DNA of 64,000 bases from positions 39,708-103,707 of the forward strand of contig CAZZCU010000006.1 of NCBI GenBank assembly GCA_964652825.1, given 5' to 3'. The notes beneath the pieces were generated by a model. The model was not told the DNA's origin and ran no database searches. It worked only from the letters and a program-made list of their open reading frames with translations. Below, piece by piece: positions 9,271 through 20,859 of this stretch (within the stretch, counting starts at the first letter, position 1; every line of letters starts with the position of its first letter). A program made the position numbers and the translations under genes. The DNA comes from CAZZCU01 sp964652825 (GTDB lineage Bacteria; Bdellovibrionota_B; Oligoflexia; Oligoflexales; CAZZCU01).

Positions 9271-11010
9271 TTAGTAACCAGCAACCGCGCCTTCGGAGCG
9301 GTTGTCTGAAACTCCGATCACTTGTTTGCCATCCACCAGAATCGCTTGCACATCGCCAAATGTTTCATCTCTGACGACAACATTGTGCCCCAACTTCTTT
9401 AAGCCGTTGATGGCGGCGTTGGGGATGCGATCTTTTTCTACTTGTAACTGATCGGGTAGCCATTGCTGATGAATACGTCCAGCATTAACGGCGTCAGTTA
9501 AAGGCATCTTAAACGCCAGCACGTTGAGTATCGTTTGCAGAGTCGCGGTGATAATGCGCGGGCCGCCGGGCGAGCCGAGCACCATGCGTAGTTGATCGTT
9601 GTTATCAAGAACGATGGTTGGTGTCATCGACGACAACATGGTTTTGTTGGCGGCAATGGCATTGGCCTTACTACCCACCAGCCCATAGACATTTGCCACC
9701 CCGGGTTGCTTACTGAAGTCATCCATCTCATCATTCAAAACAATGCCAGTACCTTCGGCCACAACACAGGAACCAAAACTGTAATTGATCGTCTGGGTTG
9801 AGCTGACGGCGTTACCGTCTTTATCGACGACGGACAAATGCGTTGTTGATGGTGATTCGTAAGCCTGTGGTCGGCCAGCGCCGATCTCTGCCGAAGTCGA
9901 GGCTTTGTTCGGATTGATGGTCGCTCGCAAAGCCTTGGCATAAGCTGGATTCAGGAGGCCGCGGGTTGGGACTTTGACGAAGTCAGGATCGCCCAGGAAT
10001 AACGCACGATCGGCAAAAGCGCGGCGCATGGCTTCGCCGAGCAGATGATAATAAGCGGGTGAGCGTGGCCCCAAGTTGGCCAGATCATCGCCCGCGAGCA
10101 TGTTTAAAATCTGAATGATGTGTACGCCGCCGGATGATGGAGGTGGCATGCTGATGATTTTATGGCCAGCAAAGGTGCCGCTGACCGGCGGACGTTGTTT
10201 AGTGCGATAGCGATCCAAATCACCTTGGGTGAGGATGCCCCGTCCGCGTTTTATTTCAGCCAAAATTCTCTTGGCTACTTCACCTTTGTAAAAACCATTG
10301 CGACCTTGGCTGGCGATTTGCCGCAGCGTCCAGGCGAGATCTTTCTGTACCAGGGTGTCGCCAAGTTGCAGCGCGTCGCTACCATTGTTTTTAAAAAATA
10401 TCGCACGTGAGCCGGGGAATTTAGCCAGCACATTCTTGCGCAGCCGCAAGGCTTCTGCCAAGCCGGGATAAACCGGAAAACCATCTTCGGCAATGCGAAT
10501 GGCGGGCTGAACCAAGGTGGCAAACGGCAACTTGCCGTGCAACCGGTGAATATGTACCAGACCGTCAATGAGCCCCGGTGTTCCGACCGAGAGATGACCA
10601 TCAACGGCTGGATCAGCAACCTGATACGGATTTGACCACTTGCCATCGGTATACATGGTGGCGGTGGCTTTTGCTGGCGCGCGTTCGCGAAAATCATAGG
10701 CTAGGGTTTTTTGGGCTTTTCGATCATAAAAGAGCAAAAACCCGCCCCCGCCGATACCTGTGGACTGCGGTCGTACGACCGAGATCGCCAGAGACGTGGC
10801 TACCGCTGCATCAATGGCATTGCCGCCTTGTTTGAGGATCGCAACGCCGGCTTCCGATGCCAGAGTATGCGCTGAGGCGACCACTCCTTTGACTTCTTGA
10901 GCGGAAAATAAACGACTGTCGGTTGCAGGGGAGGAGGTATTGGTCGTCGTGCAGGCGACGAGTATGATCAGCAACCAGGTCATGCCACAACGGGCGGCGA
11001 TTTGGATCAT
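9271..11010 (-). CDS. ggt: gamma-glutamyltransferase (lipoprotein precursor)
   Basis: 579-residue precursor that cleaves itself into large and small subunits and hydrolyses or transfers the gamma-glutamyl group of glutathione in the periplasm. The small subunit would begin at Thr389 in the motif TTHLSVVDKDGNAVSSTQT; the large-subunit motif STGIGGGGFLL and the oxyanion-hole GSPGGPRIITA are present. The N-terminus is a signal with LVAC at residues 17-20, suggesting a lipidated enzyme instead of a soluble one. The DUF2721 gene lies one base upstream on the same strand, so the two are translationally linked. Strong family match over full length. Confidence 0.94.
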   Translation of the reverse strand: MIQIAARCGMTWLLIILVACTTTNTSSPATDSRLFSAQEVKGVVASAHTLASEAGVAILKQGGNAIDAAVATSLAISVVRPQSTGIGGGGFLLFYDRKAQKTLAYDFRERAPAKATATMYTDGKWSNPYQVADPAVDGHLSVGTPGLIDGLVHIHRLHGKLPFATLVQPAIRIAEDGFPVYPGLAEALRLRKNVLAKFPGSRAIFFKNNGSDALQLGDTLVQKDLAWTLRQIASQGRNGFYKGEVAKRILAEIKRGRGILTQGDLDRYRTKQRPPVSGTFAGHKIISMPPPSSGGVHIIQILNMLAGDDLANLGPRSPAYYHLLGEAMRRAFADRALFLGDPDFVKVPTRGLLNPAYAKALRATINPNKASTSAEIGAGRPQAYESPSTTHLSVVDKDGNAVSSTQTINYSFGSCVVAEGTGIVLNDEMDDFSKQPGVANVYGLVGSKANAIAANKTMLSSMTPTIVLDNNDQLRMVLGSPGGPRIITATLQTILNVLAFKMPLTDAVNAGRIHQQWLPDQLQVEKDRIPNAAINGLKKLGHNVVVRDETFGDVQAILVDGKQVIGVSDNRSEGAVAGY

Positions 11011-11011
11011 C

Positions 11012-11488
11012 TTACTTGTCTTTCAAAACGTCGTGTTGCAGGCGCGAGTTGACTTCCAGTTTGAGAATACGCAGCGAGATGGCAAAATCCTCGATGAATA
11101 ATCCCATGGCTAAAATCAGGAACGACAGGCTGATAATGAATAGAACTTCTGGCGCCCAGAGAATGCGCAGCTCAAGGATCAGGCTGGCAAAGAGCAGGAA
11201 GACGGTGATGGATACACAAAAGATACTGGCGCTGGCGCAAATAATCGCTGAACGTAGGAGCTTGGCGCGACGATAAAGCTGACGTAATTCCTGAATCGTC
11301 GGATCGGTGGTGGCATTGCGGTTCACATTGATGATGGCTTCGCGTAGGACAGCGCGCACGCGATCGATGACGCGCCCGTAACGGGTAATCATCGCCGACA
11401 AAACGACAGCCACACCGGAGATTAAAAACACCGGGGCCAAAACCACTGACATGGTGCGCGCAGATTCTGCAATCGACGGATCAGACAT
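11012..11488 (-). CDS. DUF2721 family membrane protein
   Basis: 158 residues if started at ATG 11488 (MSDPSIAESARTMS); a TTG eight codons upstream is possible but less likely. Three hydrophobic helices: APVFLISGVAVVLSAMITRYG near the N-terminus, IICASASIFCVSITVFLLFASLIL, and VLFIISLSFLILAMGLFIEDF. The polar segment RYGRVIDRVRAVLREA between the first and second helices is characteristic of DUF2721, a family of unknown role. It immediately precedes ggt. No enzymatic residues are recognisable. Confidence 0.72.
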   Translation of the reverse strand: MSDPSIAESARTMSVVLAPVFLISGVAVVLSAMITRYGRVIDRVRAVLREAIINVNRNATTDPTIQELRQLYRRAKLLRSAIICASASIFCVSITVFLLFASLILELRILWAPEVLFIISLSFLILAMGLFIEDFAISLRILKLEVNSRLQHDVLKDK

Positions 11489-11599
11489 GGGCGCTAAGAT
11501 ACCATGGGTCAAAATCTGGTGACAGCTTCTTTTAATTTCGCCATGGTAGAATTAGAAATAAAAGTAAACGCCGCCGCCAGGCAATAATTTGGGACGTAT

Positions 11600-12772
11600 A
11601 TGACCGTCGAGTTTAGTAATACCGAGATTGCTTTCAACTCCTTGACCGATCAGGAGTTGCTGCGAGCCTACTGGTTGTATCGGGCATTGGGCATTGATTT
11701 GCTTGCCAAGGTAGGGCCAAAAGCCGTCGGTGCCGCGATCAGTCTGCGCTTACCGATTCGCTGGTTAATCAAACGCACTGTTTTTCAGCAGTTTGTCGGC
11801 GGGACCACCTTGGCAGAATGTCAGGAGGTTATGGACAGCCTGAAAAAATACGGCATCGATACCATTTTGGATTTTGCCTCGGAGCGCAACACGTCGGAAA
11901 AGCAGTTTGAACGTTGTGCTAACGAAGTCATTGCCTCGATCCACTCCGGTCAACAGCGTCCGGAGATAGCTTTCGTCGTCTTCAAAACCTCGGCGATGGC
12001 GCCATTTACGCTTTTGCAGAAAATCAGTGCCGGCGAACAATTGACGGAAGCGGAGCATGCCGACAGCAAGCGTCTGCACAAGCGCGTTGAGCAGGTTTGT
12101 GGTGAAGCCCATGCTGCTGGCGTGCGCTTGTTTATTGACGCCGAAGAGTCGTGGATCCAAAAGGCCATTGACGATATGGCCGTGGAGATGATGCGGCGCT
12201 TTAACAAGGATAAGGCAATTATCTATACCACGGTGCAAATGTACCGAACGGATCGGCTTGAATACCTGCAATGGTTGCAGAGTGAGGCAAAAAAGGGCGG
12301 TTTTAAAATCGGAGTTAAACTCGTCCGTGGTGCGTATATGGAAAAAGAGCGTGACCGTGCCCGGGAGCACGGCTATCGATCGCCGATTCAGCCGAATAAA
12401 CAAGCAACTGATCGCGACTATAATTTGGCGCTGCGTTTTTGTTGTGATCACATGGATGAGATGGCCCTATGTGTGGGTACTCACAATGAAGAGTCCACGG
12501 CACTGATGCTTGAACTTATGAACACCAAAAATATTCGCAAGAATGATGAACGCATCTATTTCTCGCAGTTGTATGGCATGAGTGATAATCTTACTTATAA
12601 TCTTGCGCATGATGGTTATCGTGTTGCCAAGTACGTACCCTACGGTCCTATTGATGCAGCGATGCCTTATCTGTTTCGCCGTGCTCAGGAGAATACCAGT
12701 ATGCAGAATCAGGCCAGTCGTCAGTTGATTCTGATTGAGAACGAGCTGCGTCGTCGTTCGGTTTTGACTTAA
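11600..12772 (+). CDS. proline dehydrogenase (monofunctional PRODH)
   Basis: 390-residue FAD enzyme oxidising L-proline to pyrroline-5-carboxylate and passing electrons to quinone. Family motifs on the beta/alpha barrel are visible: YTTVQMYRTDRLEYL, KLVRGAYMEKERDRA, THNEES, and QLYGMSDNLTYNLA, close to the monofunctional PRODH type found in Bacteroidetes and eukaryotes and unlike the PutA bifunctional protein. No pyrroline-5-carboxylate dehydrogenase is fused or adjacent, so the partner must be elsewhere. ATG 11600 has GGGA five bases upstream. It is divergent from the DUF2721/ggt pair with 111 bases between, and a small lipoprotein gene follows after 12 bases. Confidence 0.9.
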   Translation: MTVEFSNTEIAFNSLTDQELLRAYWLYRALGIDLLAKVGPKAVGAAISLRLPIRWLIKRTVFQQFVGGTTLAECQEVMDSLKKYGIDTILDFASERNTSEKQFERCANEVIASIHSGQQRPEIAFVVFKTSAMAPFTLLQKISAGEQLTEAEHADSKRLHKRVEQVCGEAHAAGVRLFIDAEESWIQKAIDDMAVEMMRRFNKDKAIIYTTVQMYRTDRLEYLQWLQSEAKKGGFKIGVKLVRGAYMEKERDRAREHGYRSPIQPNKQATDRDYNLALRFCCDHMDEMALCVGTHNEESTALMLELMNTKNIRKNDERIYFSQLYGMSDNLTYNLAHDGYRVAKYVPYGPIDAAMPYLFRRAQENTSMQNQASRQLILIENELRRRSVLT

Positions 12773-12784
12773 GGAAGGCTTTCT

Positions 12785-13374
12785 ATGCGCGATTCATCTT
12801 TACGTGCTGTTTTTTTGTTGGCGATGGTTGCGACGGTAATGATCGGTTGCGGCGGCGATAGCAGTACCAAGAACGAAGCGGATACTATTCTAAAAGGCAT
12901 ATGGAAAACGGAATGTGTCGATCAATCCACCACTACTTTGGATATCTCCAATACCCAGATTAATAGTTCGATCTACACTTACTCGGATGATGATTGTACG
13001 GCGACAAGCGTGACGGAAAGCTACACTTATGATTACGTTTTGGGCGCTGATGTGGCGGACGTTGCCGATGCAAAAGAACTAACATTAACTATGGTTGCTA
13101 GCAGAATCACCCTGCATAGCGATGCGGTTGTTTCGGCGATGAATCAAATTAAGTATTGTCAGATCGCTGACTGGATCGAAGGGATTGAGCGCGAGGTGAC
13201 TGGCAAAGACTGTAATGGTCACACGGCTTTGGCCGGGACCAAGCATTATACAATGGCCAAGGTCGAGGACGTCAGCTTGTGGTTGGGTGACGAGACCGCG
13301 GGCTATGATGGCAAGACACCGGAGACGCGCGAGCAGCTCAACGCCAGCTTAGCTTACGCCAGACAGCAAGCCCA

Positions 13375-13378
<4 letters not shown>
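12785..13378 (+). CDS. putative lipoprotein, unknown function
   Basis: 197 residues; the ATG follows a strong AAGGAAGG site. Signal peptide MRDSSLRAVFLLAMVATVMIGC ends with a plausible lipobox, then a GGDSST linker. The mature part has the beta-strand-rich look of small lipocalin-like or quality-control lipoproteins (ILKGIWKTEC, TYSDDDCTATSV, LTMVASRITLH) and four cysteines besides the lipidated one, which could form disulfides. I recognise no family. Follows the proline dehydrogenase gene closely; its last four bases overlap the convergent acs gene. Confidence 0.6.
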
Positions 13379-15336
<1,958 letters not shown>

Positions 15337-15492
15337 GCGGCATCCTTTTTGGAAGCTGGTGGTTTTCTAACTTTACACACTGACGTCCAAGCCGCCAATT
15401 ATTCCGACACTTAGGAGTTGGGGGCTGTGTTTTTGGTTGCTGGACGACCCGTCCGTCCCTAGAATGGGTAGTACACACGAAGGAGACTTATA

Positions 15493-16779
15493 TTGGTGTC
15501 GAACGACGCTACATACGACGTCATTATCGCGGGCGCCGGGCCGGCTGGGGTCTTGGCGGCGGCTCGTCTGAAAGCGACGACTCCTGAGCTTCGTGTACTG
15601 CTGATCGAAAAAGATCCCTGGCTTGGCGGGCGGTTGCGATCATCGTCCACGCGCGCAGGCGCTTGGAGCTATGGACTCAATACGATTTCCCACAAGCTCT
15701 TTGATTTTTGGGATCAAACCCTTAAAGCTAGTCCTGAAGCCCCTGAATTGCATGAGTTTGCAAAATCCCGCCAGGAACGCTACGGCGTTCTCTTTGGCAG
15801 CAAAATGTCCGAATTTCCGACGGAGCAGTTGTTTTCCATTAAAGGTGCCCGCGCCTTGGGTGGTATGGCGGCTGGTCGCGGCTGGAAGCAGGTCGAAGAA
15901 TTGCTGGGCGCTGCTACGGAGGATCGGGGTGCTAAAGTTTTCGCGCAGGCGTGGCCGGGCACTCGCAAAGACCCGGCGGCGGTCGTGCTGGAGCAGTACG
16001 CGGCGTGTGTTGGGATTCCTGACTTATGGGCATCCAATGCTTTGGCATTGAAGCAGCGCGCTGATTATCAATTGCAAAAGCCCCATACCGGGCAATGGGA
16101 AACAGCAATGCAGCACATCATCGATAGTCTCGGTGACCTTGATGTGCGTAAACCCTGTCGGATTATCGGCGCTAGGCGAGAAGCAGAGCAATGGTTTATT
16201 GATACGGAGCAGGGTGAATTTTGCGGCCGGAGTCTGGTTGTCGCGCAACCACCGTGGCTGGCGTTATCCTGGCTGCCAAAATCGTACTGGCCGACGCCTG
16301 TTCTTAATTTGGCGATGAAAACCCGTCCGGTCAGCGTCGTGGTGTTGTCGGAAGTGCTTAAGCAACCTATCGATCTACCGGATGTTTGTATTATTCCGTC
16401 GGAACAAGTGCAGGTTTTGGTGAATAAGGAAAACAGCGAAATCTGTTTTCAGGCAACTTTAGATTACGAAATGTCCTTGAATGCGCCGACCGTAGTGAAG
16501 GCGGTTAAACGCCTGCGGCGCGCGCGCAAAAAACTGCTCGCCGCTTATCCCGAGATGATGACCGAAGGTGATCATTTGGCGTTATTGCCGGTGGCCTGGG
16601 CGCAATCGCCGATCCAGACTGATCGTCGTTACATGGAAAAGCTTGCAAAAGATTTTAATACCCCAACTTTGGCGTTTTGCGGTGATGCTTATGGTGCTAG
16701 TTATGACGGCGATGAAAATTTTATTGCTTCGTTGCTCGGCACTTGTAATGCGATAGCCTTGGAAACCCGGAGCCACTAA
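15493..16779 (+). CDS. FAD-dependent amine-oxidase-like oxidoreductase
   Basis: 428 residues. N-terminal Rossmann FAD site YDVIIAGAGPAGVLAAARL, then VLLIEKDPWLGGRL (the ERxxRxGGR-like second FAD motif), and a C-terminal FAD motif LAFCGDAYGASYDGDEN...AIALE. This is the arrangement of the protoporphyrinogen oxidase / amine oxidase / phytoene desaturase superfamily, but I see nothing fixing the substrate, and the length is close to protoporphyrinogen oxidase-like proteins. The TTG start at 15493 is chosen because AGGAG (15481-15485) is seven bases away; GTG 15496 is next in frame. folD follows after three bases, so the pair is one transcription unit. Confidence 0.7.
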   Translation: MVSNDATYDVIIAGAGPAGVLAAARLKATTPELRVLLIEKDPWLGGRLRSSSTRAGAWSYGLNTISHKLFDFWDQTLKASPEAPELHEFAKSRQERYGVLFGSKMSEFPTEQLFSIKGARALGGMAAGRGWKQVEELLGAATEDRGAKVFAQAWPGTRKDPAAVVLEQYAACVGIPDLWASNALALKQRADYQLQKPHTGQWETAMQHIIDSLGDLDVRKPCRIIGARREAEQWFIDTEQGEFCGRSLVVAQPPWLALSWLPKSYWPTPVLNLAMKTRPVSVVVLSEVLKQPIDLPDVCIIPSEQVQVLVNKENSEICFQATLDYEMSLNAPTVVKAVKRLRRARKKLLAAYPEMMTEGDHLALLPVAWAQSPIQTDRRYMEKLAKDFNTPTLAFCGDAYGASYDGDENFIASLLGTCNAIALETRSH

Positions 16780-16782
16780 CCC

Positions 16783-17652
16783 ATGACAGTAGCTAAAATC
16801 ATTGACGGTAGTGCCCTGGCAGGCACGATCCGCGCGCAATTGCAGCAGGAGATCGCTCAGTTGGTGAGCGCCGGTTACCGTCGTCCATGTCTGGCGGTGA
16901 TTTTGGTAGGCGACGATCCCGCCAGTCAGATTTATGTGTCACACAAAGAAAAGGGCTGTACTGCGGTCGGTATCACCAGCCGCGCTTTTCGTTTGCCGGC
17001 GGCAACCAAGCCGGAAGAGCTCGCGGAGTTGATCGAGGGTTTGAACAAAGACGAAGATGTGGACGGGATTTTGTTGCAATTGCCGATTCCGCGTCACCTG
17101 AGTCGTGAACAAGCAGTGATGCTGATCGATCCGGCTAAAGATGTGGACGGCTTGACACCGACTAATCAGGGCAAGTTGGTCTGGAAGCAGGATGGTTTGT
17201 TTCCCTGTACGCCGCTGGGCATTATAAAATTGATTCAATCCGTACGTCCCAAGATTTCGGGACAGGTTGCGGCAGTCTTGGGGCGCAGTGTTTTGGTGGG
17301 ATCACCTGTGGCTTCGATGCTTTGCCATGCCGGCGCGACCGTTATTGAATTGCATTCCGAAAGTAAGGAGCCGGCCCAATGGACGCGGCAGGCGGATATC
17401 GTTGTCGCGGCTACCGGCGTACATCACCTGGTACGCGGCGATTGGGTGCGGCCGGGTGCGGTTGTCATCGATGTTGGTATACACAGGCACGGCAAAAAGA
17501 TTTCTGGCGATGTTTGTTTTGATGAAGTTGCACCGCATGTGGGAGCGATTACCCCGGTGCCTGGTGGCGTGGGACCGATGACCATTGCCATGTTACTGAG
17601 TAATTGCCTGAAAGCTTATCGAACGCGTACCCGCGTTGTGGCTTTGCCTTGA
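16783..17652 (+). CDS. folD: methylenetetrahydrofolate dehydrogenase / cyclohydrolase
   Basis: 289-residue bifunctional enzyme interconverting methylene-THF, methenyl-THF and formyl-THF. Substrate-site motif VGDDPASQIYVSHKEKGC contains the catalytic Lys; DGILLQLPIPRHL, the NADP-binding region AAVLGRSVLVGSPVASML and the C-terminal signature PVPGGVGPMTIAMLL are all present. The gene begins three bases after the FAD oxidoreductase stop. Its last 37 bases overlap, antisense, the end of the CAP-domain gene, a compact convergent arrangement. Confidence 0.95.
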   Translation: MTVAKIIDGSALAGTIRAQLQQEIAQLVSAGYRRPCLAVILVGDDPASQIYVSHKEKGCTAVGITSRAFRLPAATKPEELAELIEGLNKDEDVDGILLQLPIPRHLSREQAVMLIDPAKDVDGLTPTNQGKLVWKQDGLFPCTPLGIIKLIQSVRPKISGQVAAVLGRSVLVGSPVASMLCHAGATVIELHSESKEPAQWTRQADIVVAATGVHHLVRGDWVRPGAVVIDVGIHRHGKKISGDVCFDEVAPHVGAITPVPGGVGPMTIAMLLSNCLKAYRTRTRVVALP

Positions 17653-18749
17653 TTTGACGTTGACGGCTGCTTTTTGCTGCCGCTGTTCATCGCGGCTTTT
17701 TTGGGTGCGGTTTTCTTTGGCTGATTTTGATTGGCAAACATCAATACCGCCAGGTAGCGGCGATCTTGCGGTTCGATCGCGATACTGAGCGCGTTAGCAC
17801 GTTTGCTTAATAATAATTCGCGGTGTGGCGGCGAATTCCATAACAACCAATAAAGCTCGTGAGTATTACCGCCGATGACACGATTCTCACCGACAAGTCT
17901 GATTTGAGCAGTCGCCAGATCTTTGGCCACCGTCTGCAGCATGCTGCGATCATGATTGATAGTTTGTGTCGACGCTAACAGCTTCACGGCGGAAGTAGCG
18001 GCTTTGCTTTGATTGATTTGCAGCGGCGGTAGTTTTTCCTGTGTGCGCAAAGCATTAATCCAGGCGATAAAATTTTTCTGGTTAGGGACGGTCTCCGTAG
18101 CGAATTTTTTGGCGAAAGGTGCTGCTGCCGCTGGACCGCGTTTGACCGGTACCAGTCCCCACAAGGTATTACCTTGCCAGCTGGGTTGCTTCGGCGAACA
18201 AACGACGGATAACACGCCGTCTTTGAGGAAGTTCAGATTGATTGATAGGTCGTTGCGCGCTTGGTGTAGCGGCGGCAACTTGATCTGACGAGGTCTACCA
18301 CCGATTGCTGCGACAAATTCAACTTCAACTTTTTTGCACTCGCTGGCCAGTTCCGCTGTCGGTAACGATAAACTGCTGGTGCTGGTCATGTGCACCGGTC
18401 TTGGAGCAGGTTGACTGGCAACCCAACCGCTGCCATCCGGGCAGCTACCGTAGCTGATGCCCAGATGATTATGTTTATCCGCAAGTGCTTGCGCAGTGGC
18501 TTGAAGATCATGAACGCTGAGAGGACTGCGATCTTGTTTCTGGATTTTTTGGCCGGCGATCTGTGCATCGAATACGCCCAGACGCCAGACTGCTAGCGGT
18601 GAGTTGAGATCGGTGTTGGCGCAGATCAGGGCGCTGAGTTTGTTCTGCAGATCAGCACGTGTTTTCGCCGGCTTGATAACAGCACTGGCTGATTCGCTGA
18701 TAATAACAGCGATGCAGACTGCGAGCATGATGATGGGCGATAAACGCAT
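17616..18749 (-). CDS. secreted CAP/SCP-domain protein
   Basis: 377 residues from ATG 18749, which begins a clear signal peptide (MRLSPIIMLAVCIAVIISESASA). The longer in-frame reading starting at 18992 runs through the upstream acyl-CoA dehydrogenase and is rejected. The N-terminal ~190 residues are Cys-containing and unassigned. The C-terminal part (roughly residues 225-345) is a CAP domain: FIAWINALRTQEKLPPL, INHDRSML, LVGENRV and LWNSPPHRELLL, the positions used for the conserved His/Glu pocket. The tail is Lys/Arg/Ser-rich. Bacterial CAP proteins are secreted or wall-associated and mostly of unknown role. Last gene of the four-gene minus-strand run starting at 21730. Confidence 0.78.
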   Translation of the reverse strand: MRLSPIIMLAVCIAVIISESASAVIKPAKTRADLQNKLSALICANTDLNSPLAVWRLGVFDAQIAGQKIQKQDRSPLSVHDLQATAQALADKHNHLGISYGSCPDGSGWVASQPAPRPVHMTSTSSLSLPTAELASECKKVEVEFVAAIGGRPRQIKLPPLHQARNDLSINLNFLKDGVLSVVCSPKQPSWQGNTLWGLVPVKRGPAAAAPFAKKFATETVPNQKNFIAWINALRTQEKLPPLQINQSKAATSAVKLLASTQTINHDRSMLQTVAKDLATAQIRLVGENRVIGGNTHELYWLLWNSPPHRELLLSKRANALSIAIEPQDRRYLAVLMFANQNQPKKTAPKKAAMNSGSKKQPSTSNQGKATTRVRVR

Positions 18750-18762
18750 AGACTTTACCGAT

Positions 18763-19923
18763 CTACCAGTTGTCTTTATCCAATAGCTTGAAGATGGTTT
18801 GTAGCTGCATATTGGATGTACCTTCATAGAGCTTACCGATTTTGGCGTCGCGATAGAACTTCTCGGCGGGAAATTCCTTGATAAAGCCGTAACCGCCGTA
18901 AACTTCGAGGGCGCGCGAGGCGACTTCCTCGGCAACTTGCGAGACATGATACTTGGCCATCGCTGCTTCGCGGATGAAATCCTGGCCGGCATCCTTTAAG
19001 CGGGCAGCGTTGTAAACCATGAGTTTAGCTGTTTCCACGGCAACAGCAAGTTCGGCCAATTGAAACTGAATGGCTTGAAAATCGCGCAGCTGCTTGCCGA
19101 ATTGTTCGCGTTCGCGCGCGTAACGCATACCGCCGGCGAAGGCACCTTCGGCCAGACCGAGCATCTGTGCTGCGATGCCGATGCGGCCTTCGTTCAATGT
19201 TTCGATCGCGATCTTGTAGCCAACGCCTTCTTTGCCGAGAATATTGCTCTTCGGTACTTTGACGCCATTTAATAAAACTTCGCAGGTCGAAGACGCGCGA
19301 ATCCCGAGTTTTTTTTCTTTCTTGCCGATGGCGAAACCTGGCATGTCGCGTTCAACGATAAAGCCGGTGATGCCTTTATAGCCTGATTCGGGATTGATAT
19401 TGGCGAAGACGATAAAGATGTCGGCTTCTTTGGCATTGGTAATGAAGATTTTCTTGCCGTCGAGTTGCCAGTGATCCCCGCGATCGGTGGCGCGGGCTTT
19501 CATGGCGAACGCATCTGAGCCAGAGTTGGGCTCGGTTAGGCAATAAGAGCCGACCTTTTTGCTGACCAGTTGTGGCAGAAATTTTTGTTTTTGCTCGTCG
19601 TTCGCCCAACGCAAAAAGATATTATTCACCAGCGTGTTTTGAACATCGCAGATGACCGAGGCGGACGGATCAACTTTAGCTAGTGCTTCGATTGCCAGGA
19701 TGGCCATGAAGAAGCTGCCTTCGGAGCCGCCGTACTGGCTGGGGACTTCGATGCCCATTAAACCCAACTCAAACATTTCTTTGAGCAGGCCTTTATCAAA
19801 CTCTTCGCTTTCGTCCATTTCCAGAACTTTGGGAGCAAGGCGAGTGCGCGCAAACTTGGTGACTTCCTGCTCAAACATCTGTTCATCATTAGACAGTTTG
19901 GTTAGCGGCAACGACTGGGTCAT
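18763..19923 (-). CDS. acyl-CoA dehydrogenase
   Basis: 386-residue FAD enzyme introducing the 2,3-double bond in acyl-CoA. Motifs: SYCLTEPNSGSDAFA and GDHWQLDGKKIFITNA (FAD/substrate), the C-terminal YGGYGFIKEFPAEKFYRDAKIGKLYEGTSNMQ with the catalytic base Glu367 in YEGTS, the position used by short/medium-chain and branched-chain members. GGAGG five bases before the ATG fixes the start. Chain-length specificity is not evident. It sits between the coiled-coil pair and the CAP protein in one run; a second homologue is at 35330. Confidence 0.94.
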   Translation of the reverse strand: MTQSLPLTKLSNDEQMFEQEVTKFARTRLAPKVLEMDESEEFDKGLLKEMFELGLMGIEVPSQYGGSEGSFFMAILAIEALAKVDPSASVICDVQNTLVNNIFLRWANDEQKQKFLPQLVSKKVGSYCLTEPNSGSDAFAMKARATDRGDHWQLDGKKIFITNAKEADIFIVFANINPESGYKGITGFIVERDMPGFAIGKKEKKLGIRASSTCEVLLNGVKVPKSNILGKEGVGYKIAIETLNEGRIGIAAQMLGLAEGAFAGGMRYAREREQFGKQLRDFQAIQFQLAELAVAVETAKLMVYNAARLKDAGQDFIREAAMAKYHVSQVAEEVASRALEVYGGYGFIKEFPAEKFYRDAKIGKLYEGTSNMQLQTIFKLLDKDNW

Positions 19924-19944
19924 GACATCCTCCGGCGGCGGTTT

Positions 19945-20859
19945 CTATTCACCAACAGTTGTAGCCTGATTGGCGATATTTTTCACCACTTTCGGGATAG
20001 GATTGCCGCGGTCGTAGCCGATGGAGGTGGTTAATTCGTCGATTTTACCGGCTAGGTTGTCGATTTCCGTCAGCGCCTGTTTAAGCGCGGTATCGTTCTT
20101 CTGACGTTGTAGAGCTGATTGGTGGCGCAAGACATCCAGAGCCAGGCTGCGGCATTTGGCCACGACGCTGTGGCTTTGTTCTTCGATTTGTCGCTCGTAG
20201 GTCTGTAGCTCCATCAGTTCGGCGCGCGGCGCAAAAACTCGGTGCGCCAGGCGTCGTAGCAACAGTCCCGTGCTGACCAGCACCGGGTTACTGGCGGCTT
20301 CGTCAGGATTTTTGCCAAGTCGCGCCTGCATGCACACAGCCGCCTGACGATTGGCGCTAATCGTCATCAAGGTGTCATAGCGTTGATGCATATCGTGCTT
20401 GGCGATATTGAGGTGCAGAAGTTTATCGCTGAGTTGATCCTCGGTTTGAGCGAGGCGTTGTTGTTTGGTAGCCAAGTTTAATAACTGATCGTCGCTGAGC
20501 ATGGAAATCGTGGGCTTGGGGTCGGTAGCCAGACGTGATTCAATCAGGCGCAGCCACATCAGTTTGAGCCAGGCGCGTACCTGGGTTTCATAGTAAGTTC
20601 TGACTTTGACGCTGTAGATTTGTGCCCAGTGCAACAGTGTGCGTTCACGTGTTGGCAGCTCGCCTTTGCGGCCTGCCATGGCTTCGATGCGCTCAACGCA
20701 ACGATCGAGGAAATTCTGAAATTGCAGCAAAGCCAGCTTGGCTTCGATGGCGTCTTTGTCAGCGAAATTTTTCACCTGCATCAAATTCGTTGATTGCTCA
20801 ACGATGTCGGTGTGCAGGGTTTGTAGTTGTTCATCCCAGAATGTCGGATTAGACGCCAT
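19945..20859 (-). CDS. unknown coiled-coil protein, second of a tandem pair
   Basis: 304 residues from ATG 20859 (GTG 20865 also in frame). No signal peptide and no transmembrane helix; predicted nearly all helical with heptad-like leucines and glutamines throughout, for example KLALLQFQNFL, NLATKQQRLAQTEDQLSDKLLHLN and LRHQSALQRQKNDTALKQALTEIDNLAGKIDEL. A Trp-rich patch (VRAWLKLMWLRLIESRL) lies near residue 110. No family recognised. The start overlaps the end of the upstream coiled-coil gene by 11 bases, so the two are translationally coupled and probably partners. An acyl-CoA dehydrogenase gene follows after 21 bases. Confidence 0.7.
   Translation of the reverse strand: MASNPTFWDEQLQTLHTDIVEQSTNLMQVKNFADKDAIEAKLALLQFQNFLDRCVERIEAMAGRKGELPTRERTLLHWAQIYSVKVRTYYETQVRAWLKLMWLRLIESRLATDPKPTISMLSDDQLLNLATKQQRLAQTEDQLSDKLLHLNIAKHDMHQRYDTLMTISANRQAAVCMQARLGKNPDEAASNPVLVSTGLLLRRLAHRVFAPRAELMELQTYERQIEEQSHSVVAKCRSLALDVLRHQSALQRQKNDTALKQALTEIDNLAGKIDELTTSIGYDRGNPIPKVVKNIANQATTVGE

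Noticed and set aside
11765..12451. 228-codon open frame antisense to proline dehydrogenase
   Set aside because: Contained in a clear gene; no signal, motif or ribosome site.
18750..18992. N-terminal extension of the CAP-domain gene
   Set aside because: It overlaps the acyl-CoA dehydrogenase, is Ser/Lys/Arg-rich without homology, and would bury the signal peptide at MRLSPIIM.
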